Part shown: positions 15,196 through 18,410 of the stretch, piece by piece
Layout of the letters: every line of letters starts with the position of its first letter
How positions within the stretch are numbered: the first letter of the stretch is position 1
Assembly: GCA_030849065.1 (NCBI GenBank)
Contig: JASAON010001377.1
Location: forward strand, 1-18,410
Source: Jaenimonas drosophilae
Taxonomy: Eukaryota > Euglenozoa > Kinetoplastea > Trypanosomatida > Trypanosomatidae
Reading direction: 5' to 3'
Length of the DNA: 18,410 nt
Notes under the pieces: generated by a model
Databases searched by the model: none
What the model saw: only the letters and a program-made list of their open reading frames with translations
What the model was told of the DNA's origin: nothing
Program-made: the position numbers and the translations under genes

Positions 15196-18030
15196 ATGGA
15201 TTTTGGCTACGATGAAGAAGGCAATCGCACCTACAGCAGCAGCGATTCAAGCAGCGCTGAGGTGGAGGAGAAGGAGGATGTGATGGATGTACGCAGTGAT
15301 GGAGGATCGAGCAGCGGGTTCAGCGATGATGTTGAGCTCATCATTGGCGAGGCCGGCACCGACGCGCCAGACGCACCGTTGGTGGAGCCTTCCGCAAGTG
15401 GTGGCAGGGCGGCCACGGGCGTACACCGCGGAGCCGCTGGATTTTTGCTCGAGGCACGTGCGCGCCAGGATGATGATGATGGCCCGACGCTCCTCCTCAC
15501 TGGCCCTACCACTGCTGCAACATCCATGAAGGAGCGAGGGGGCTACATGGATTTGCTCGCCACCACAGGACGACTGCGCTCGGTGGCGTTGATTGGCTGC
15601 CTCCATCACGGCAAAACATCGTTGCTGAAGATGCTCCTCGACGGAAAGACGTACGTTCAGCGCCAGGATGAGGTGGACCGCGGCATCAGCGTGAAGAGCC
15701 ACGTTGTTTCGGCAGCGGTGAGTGGCGGCACGCTCTGCCCATCAAACATGTTGTGCTCCTTCATGGATACGCCCGGCCATCCCGACTTCATTGCCGAGGC
15801 GGCCGCGGCGTTGCGTCTCGCCGATGTGGCGCTCTTGTGCGTGGATGCGGTGGAGGGCCTCTTGTCGGTTGGCGAGCGCTTGATTGAGCACGCCATTGTG
15901 CGCGAGGAGATGCCCATCATGTTGGTCATCACGAAGGTGGATCGGTTGATGCTGGAGCTGAAGCTGCCACCCGCCGACGCCTACCGAAAACTTCGTTTCA
16001 TCGTGGAGCAAGTGAATAACGCCATTGCGAGCTGCGGACATGCTGGCAGCACCAACTATCTTGTGGCACCACAACACGGCAGCGTGTGTTTTGCCTCGGC
16101 CAAGCTGGGCTTCTTCTTTTCGTGCGAAACATTTGCACTGAAGTACGCCGCCGCACACGCTGGGCTCCACTACGCCGCGCTCGCACCAAAGTTGTGGGGC
16201 CCGGTGTGCTACGACGGAGGAGCCTTCATCAAGATCAGCAACATGATGCAGGTGCCAACCTTCATTGCCTTTGTGCTGGAGCCGCTATACAAGGTTGTGG
16301 CGCACGCCATGACCGGCAACGCATCAACCACGTTGTCGGATGAGCTCCACCCGCTTCCGCGATCCCCGCTCGATGCCGCCACGGAGGCGGTGCGATTCTT
16401 TTGTGGCAATCCAGCACATGAAGGCGTAGATGCTCTCCTCTCCATCCTTCCATGCCCCACGGCGCGCTCTGCGTGGCTCACGCGGCACTACCATCTCAAT
16501 GAGTGCATCTCCGCTGTCGGATCCGACGGCGATGGCGTGGTGGCGGTGGCGACCATGTTGCGAGGCTTCAATAAGGATGAGGTGGTGGCGGTGGTTCGCA
16601 TTTTGTGTGGCTCGTTGCGGGCCTCGACGCGCATCATGGCCGTGGATGAATATGCCAGCGAGGATGATCCCGCACGTTTCATCACCCTCAAGACGTTGAT
16701 GATGCCGACGGTGGAGGGAGGCTTCACCTCCGTGGGTGTGGCACGTGCGGGGCAAATCATCTACGCCACTGGCTCGATGAGCACACATCGCGGCAGCCAC
16801 TTCGTCTTGATTGGTGGATGTGCCGCCATGAAAGAAAGCAACGAAGAAGAGATGGGGATGATGATGTCGGAGGATGTACCAGCCTGGCTCCATCATGTTC
16901 GTGTGCCAACGTTTGGTTGCGGGGCGCCTCTTGTGCATGTCTCGCTCGAACTGAAGGAGCCACGCATGGCGGATCAGCTTGCTGCCGCTCTGTACCGCTT
17001 GCAGGCCACAACGCCATCGTTGGCGTTGGTTTGTGAGGAGTCAGGCGATTACACGCTCACGGGATTTGGGGAGCTGCATCTGGATGTTGCGCTTCATGAG
17101 CTCCGCACGGGCCTCTGCCCTGGTGCCAAGATGGGCATCTCGCAGCCCTTCGTATCCTTCCACGAGACCGTCGTGGAGGAGGAAGGATCCTTGGCCGTGG
17201 CGGGTGCGCGGAAGGCCGCGGTGGGGTGCGTGTGCAGCGCGATGGATCGTCCATGGATGGAGGCGGTGGAGCACGAGCGCATCCATCTCTTCCCCGACAC
17301 ACAAGATGAGCGGCGGGATCTTTGGAGGACGTTGCGCAACATTCATCACTTGGACCCACTCGATGCGCAGCACATCATCGCCCTTGGCCCAGATCCCAAA
17401 CGTGGCCCGAGCGTTTTGGTGGATGATACGCTCCCCGAGGAGAGCTCCTTCACCATGACGGATGCGCATCGGCGTGCCATCATTGCGGGCTTCCGTGAGG
17501 CGCTGCAGGCTGGCCCACTCACGGGCGAGGTTGTGCGCGGCGTCACGGTGCAGCTCATCCTCGCCAACATTGAGCCCTCCATGCGCGAGACCCTCGTTGC
17601 CGCCAACGCCCGAAAGGCCGTGCGCCATGCCCTGTTGGGTGCGTGCCCGCGGCTCATGGAGCCTATCCTCGCCGTGGAGCTCGTGTGTGCCGCTGACGGG
17701 GTTGAGCCGCTCGCGGGCATCTTTCAGCAGCGTCGCGGCGCCATTCTTGGCGAGGAGCCCATCCCCGCCACCCCACTCACCCGCGTGCGTGCGTTGGTGC
17801 CAGCCATGGATAGCTTTGGCCTCGAGACGCAGCTCCGCGCGCTCACCAATGGGCAGTCCTTCCCATTCTTTTCCTTCGCGCAGTGGGACCTCGTCCCGGG
17901 CGACCCGTTTGATCGCAGCATCCGTGTTGCACCGCTGGAGCCCGCGAAGGGCCACCAGCTCGCGCGCGATTTTGTGCTCAAGGCGCGCTTCCGAAAAGGA
18001 TTGCCCATTAATCTTCTCGGAGAGCTCTAG
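15196..18030 (+). CDS. SNU114: U5 snRNP GTPase Snu114 / U5-116K (EFTUD2 orthologue)
   Basis: 944 residues, EF-2-like. This GTPase of the U5 particle controls spliceosome activation and disassembly; in kinetoplastids most of its work would be trans-splicing. The start MDFGYDEEGN matches the family's DLYDEFGN-type start, followed by an acidic, Ser-rich arm (~1-110). G domain: G1 GCLHHGKT (134-141), switch I RGISVKS (162-168), G3 DTPGH (191-195), G4 TKVD (246-249), G5 ASAK (300-303). Hallmarks separating it from EF-2 are ELKLPPADAYRKLR (~254-267), HGSVCFASAKLGF (~294-306) and FVLEPLYKVV. Later EF-2-type domains include DDTLPEESS, PRLMEPILAVE, AMDSFGLETQLR and WDLVPGDPFDRS. The family C-terminus LARDFVLKARFRKGL is present, but ends sooner than in animals. 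The family's diphthamide-region loop is several residues shorter. Only one ATG fits the leader. Confidence 0.95.
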   Translation: MDFGYDEEGNRTYSSSDSSSAEVEEKEDVMDVRSDGGSSSGFSDDVELIIGEAGTDAPDAPLVEPSASGGRAATGVHRGAAGFLLEARARQDDDDGPTLLLTGPTTAATSMKERGGYMDLLATTGRLRSVALIGCLHHGKTSLLKMLLDGKTYVQRQDEVDRGISVKSHVVSAAVSGGTLCPSNMLCSFMDTPGHPDFIAEAAAALRLADVALLCVDAVEGLLSVGERLIEHAIVREEMPIMLVITKVDRLMLELKLPPADAYRKLRFIVEQVNNAIASCGHAGSTNYLVAPQHGSVCFASAKLGFFFSCETFALKYAAAHAGLHYAALAPKLWGPVCYDGGAFIKISNMMQVPTFIAFVLEPLYKVVAHAMTGNASTTLSDELHPLPRSPLDAATEAVRFFCGNPAHEGVDALLSILPCPTARSAWLTRHYHLNECISAVGSDGDGVVAVATMLRGFNKDEVVAVVRILCGSLRASTRIMAVDEYASEDDPARFITLKTLMMPTVEGGFTSVGVARAGQIIYATGSMSTHRGSHFVLIGGCAAMKESNEEEMGMMMSEDVPAWLHHVRVPTFGCGAPLVHVSLELKEPRMADQLAAALYRLQATTPSLALVCEESGDYTLTGFGELHLDVALHELRTGLCPGAKMGISQPFVSFHETVVEEEGSLAVAGARKAAVGCVCSAMDRPWMEAVEHERIHLFPDTQDERRDLWRTLRNIHHLDPLDAQHIIALGPDPKRGPSVLVDDTLPEESSFTMTDAHRRAIIAGFREALQAGPLTGEVVRGVTVQLILANIEPSMRETLVAANARKAVRHALLGACPRLMEPILAVELVCAADGVEPLAGIFQQRRGAILGEEPIPATPLTRVRALVPAMDSFGLETQLRALTNGQSFPFFSFAQWDLVPGDPFDRSIRVAPLEPAKGHQLARDFVLKARFRKGLPINLLGEL

Positions 18031-18080
18031 ATGCCATGGCAGCTCCACCACTTTCATGGCGTTTAACCCCAACATCATAA

Positions 18081-18106
18081 CACACACACACACACACACA
18101 CACACA
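18081..18106 (+). repeat. (CA)13 dinucleotide microsatellite
   Basis: Thirteen CA units start 50 bases after the Snu114 stop, in its presumed 3' UTR. It is the only long dinucleotide CA run; other repeats in the window are mostly trinucleotide. Confidence 0.95.
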
Positions 18107-18173
18107 TGAAAGGCATAGCCAGATGTACCTCAGCTGCACTCTTTTCACAACAGCAACTACCTGATGCATGTTC

Positions 18174-18205
18174 TTCCTTCTTTTTTGTTACTTCTTTTCA
18201 TGCAG
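18174..18205 (+). promoter_or_regulatory. Trans-splice acceptor for the last gene
   Basis: TTCCTTCTTTTTTGTTACTT and then CTTTTCATGCAG give an AG at 18204-18205. The next ATG is at 18251, leaving a 45-base leader. This argues against the ATG at 18106, which lies upstream of the acceptor. Confidence 0.65.
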
Positions 18206-18250
18206 CACAACCGCAACAGTTTCTCTTGGCCCCACTTTTCTGGAACGTGG

Positions 18251-18410
18251 ATGGGAGCTACGACGAGTACGCCGCAGGACCCTCCCGTTGGTGTGCGGCC
18301 TCAGCCCAAGGAGGATGATGACGCAAGCTCCAGCTACTACGCGACCTCGTCCACCTCTTCCCGCAACCTCTCACCATCACCAGAAGATGTGCGTACCTCT
18401 AGCAAGCCAG
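18251..18410 (+). CDS. N-terminus of an unidentified protein (3' partial)
   Basis: The first ATG after the splice acceptor opens a frame that stays open to the right edge, giving 53 codons (starting MGATTSTPQDPPVGVRPQPK). The visible part is Ser/Thr/Pro-rich with a short acidic patch and no domain, as is common for disordered N-termini of kinetoplastid proteins. The competing frame from ATG 18106 stops at 18318 and would begin upstream of the acceptor. No function can be assigned. Confidence 0.55.
   Translation, partial: MGATTSTPQDPPVGVRPQPKEDDDASSSYYATSSTSSRNLSPSPEDVRTSSKP

Noticed and set aside
17041..18105. 354-codon antisense frame opposite the end of Snu114
   Set aside because: It lies wholly against a well-supported conserved gene, has no recognisable domain, and its start region is the translated CA repeat. 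It is a by-product of G+C-rich codon use.
18106..18318. 70-codon frame from ATG 18106
   Set aside because: Its start sits in the CA repeat upstream of the splice acceptor at 18205, and its sequence is a translated pyrimidine tract; the frame from 18251 fits better.
1..18410. Mobile element, CRISPR array or defence system
   Set aside because: No transposase, reverse transcriptase, terminal repeats, regularly spaced repeats or nuclease clusters were found; all repeats are simple microsatellites.

Overview
The window looks like nuclear DNA of a kinetoplastid protist (Trypanosomatida or a bodonid relative). All nine genes lie on the + strand. Every multi-exon-type family here is an uninterrupted reading frame. 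No classical promoter is visible. Almost every gene is preceded by a polypyrimidine tract ending in AG a few tens of bases before the ATG, which is the layout of a polycistronic unit processed by spliced-leader trans-splicing and polyadenylation. A roughly double-sized methionyl-tRNA formyltransferase supports this placement. The genus cannot be settled from sequence alone. The standard code applies: eight stops are visible, four TGA and four TAG, with no TAA. || Layout, left to right: (1) the 3' end of an unidentified protein with an acidic, tryptophan-containing C-terminal tail (2-544); (2) a small CS-domain (CacyBP/p23-like) co-chaperone-type protein (875-1405); (3) a divergent PHO80-like cyclin with inserted low-complexity loops (2176-3318); (4) a 1.49 kb gap with several T-rich tracts and no convincing gene (3319-4811); (5) mitochondrial methionyl-tRNA formyltransferase (4812-7082); (6) a nucleolar-type DEAD-box helicase, nearest Has1/DDX18 (7337-9541); (7) a 1357-residue coiled-coil protein with six degenerate internal repeats (9924-13997); (8) a LYR-motif protein with one transmembrane helix (14397-14993); (9) the U5 snRNP GTPase Snu114/EFTUD2 (15196-18030); (10) the first 53 codons of an unidentified gene running off the right edge (from 18251). 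|| The genes do not form one pathway, as is usual in kinetoplastid arrays. They cover protein folding, cell-cycle or signalling control, mitochondrial translation initiation, ribosome assembly, cytoskeleton, mitochondrial assembly and splicing. Trinucleotide microsatellites (CAA, AAC, TCA/ATC, GAT, TTC) recur throughout. In coding DNA they give Asn, Gln, Ser and Asp runs in loops and linkers. In non-coding DNA they lie in UTRs, and TTC runs form part of the splice-acceptor pyrimidine tracts. || I found no mobile element, CRISPR array, tRNA or rRNA, and no clear evidence of an entirely new system. The best leads are the six-repeat coiled-coil protein, the membrane-anchored LYR protein, the formyltransferase start codon overlapped by an upstream ORF, and the acidic hinge insertion in the helicase.
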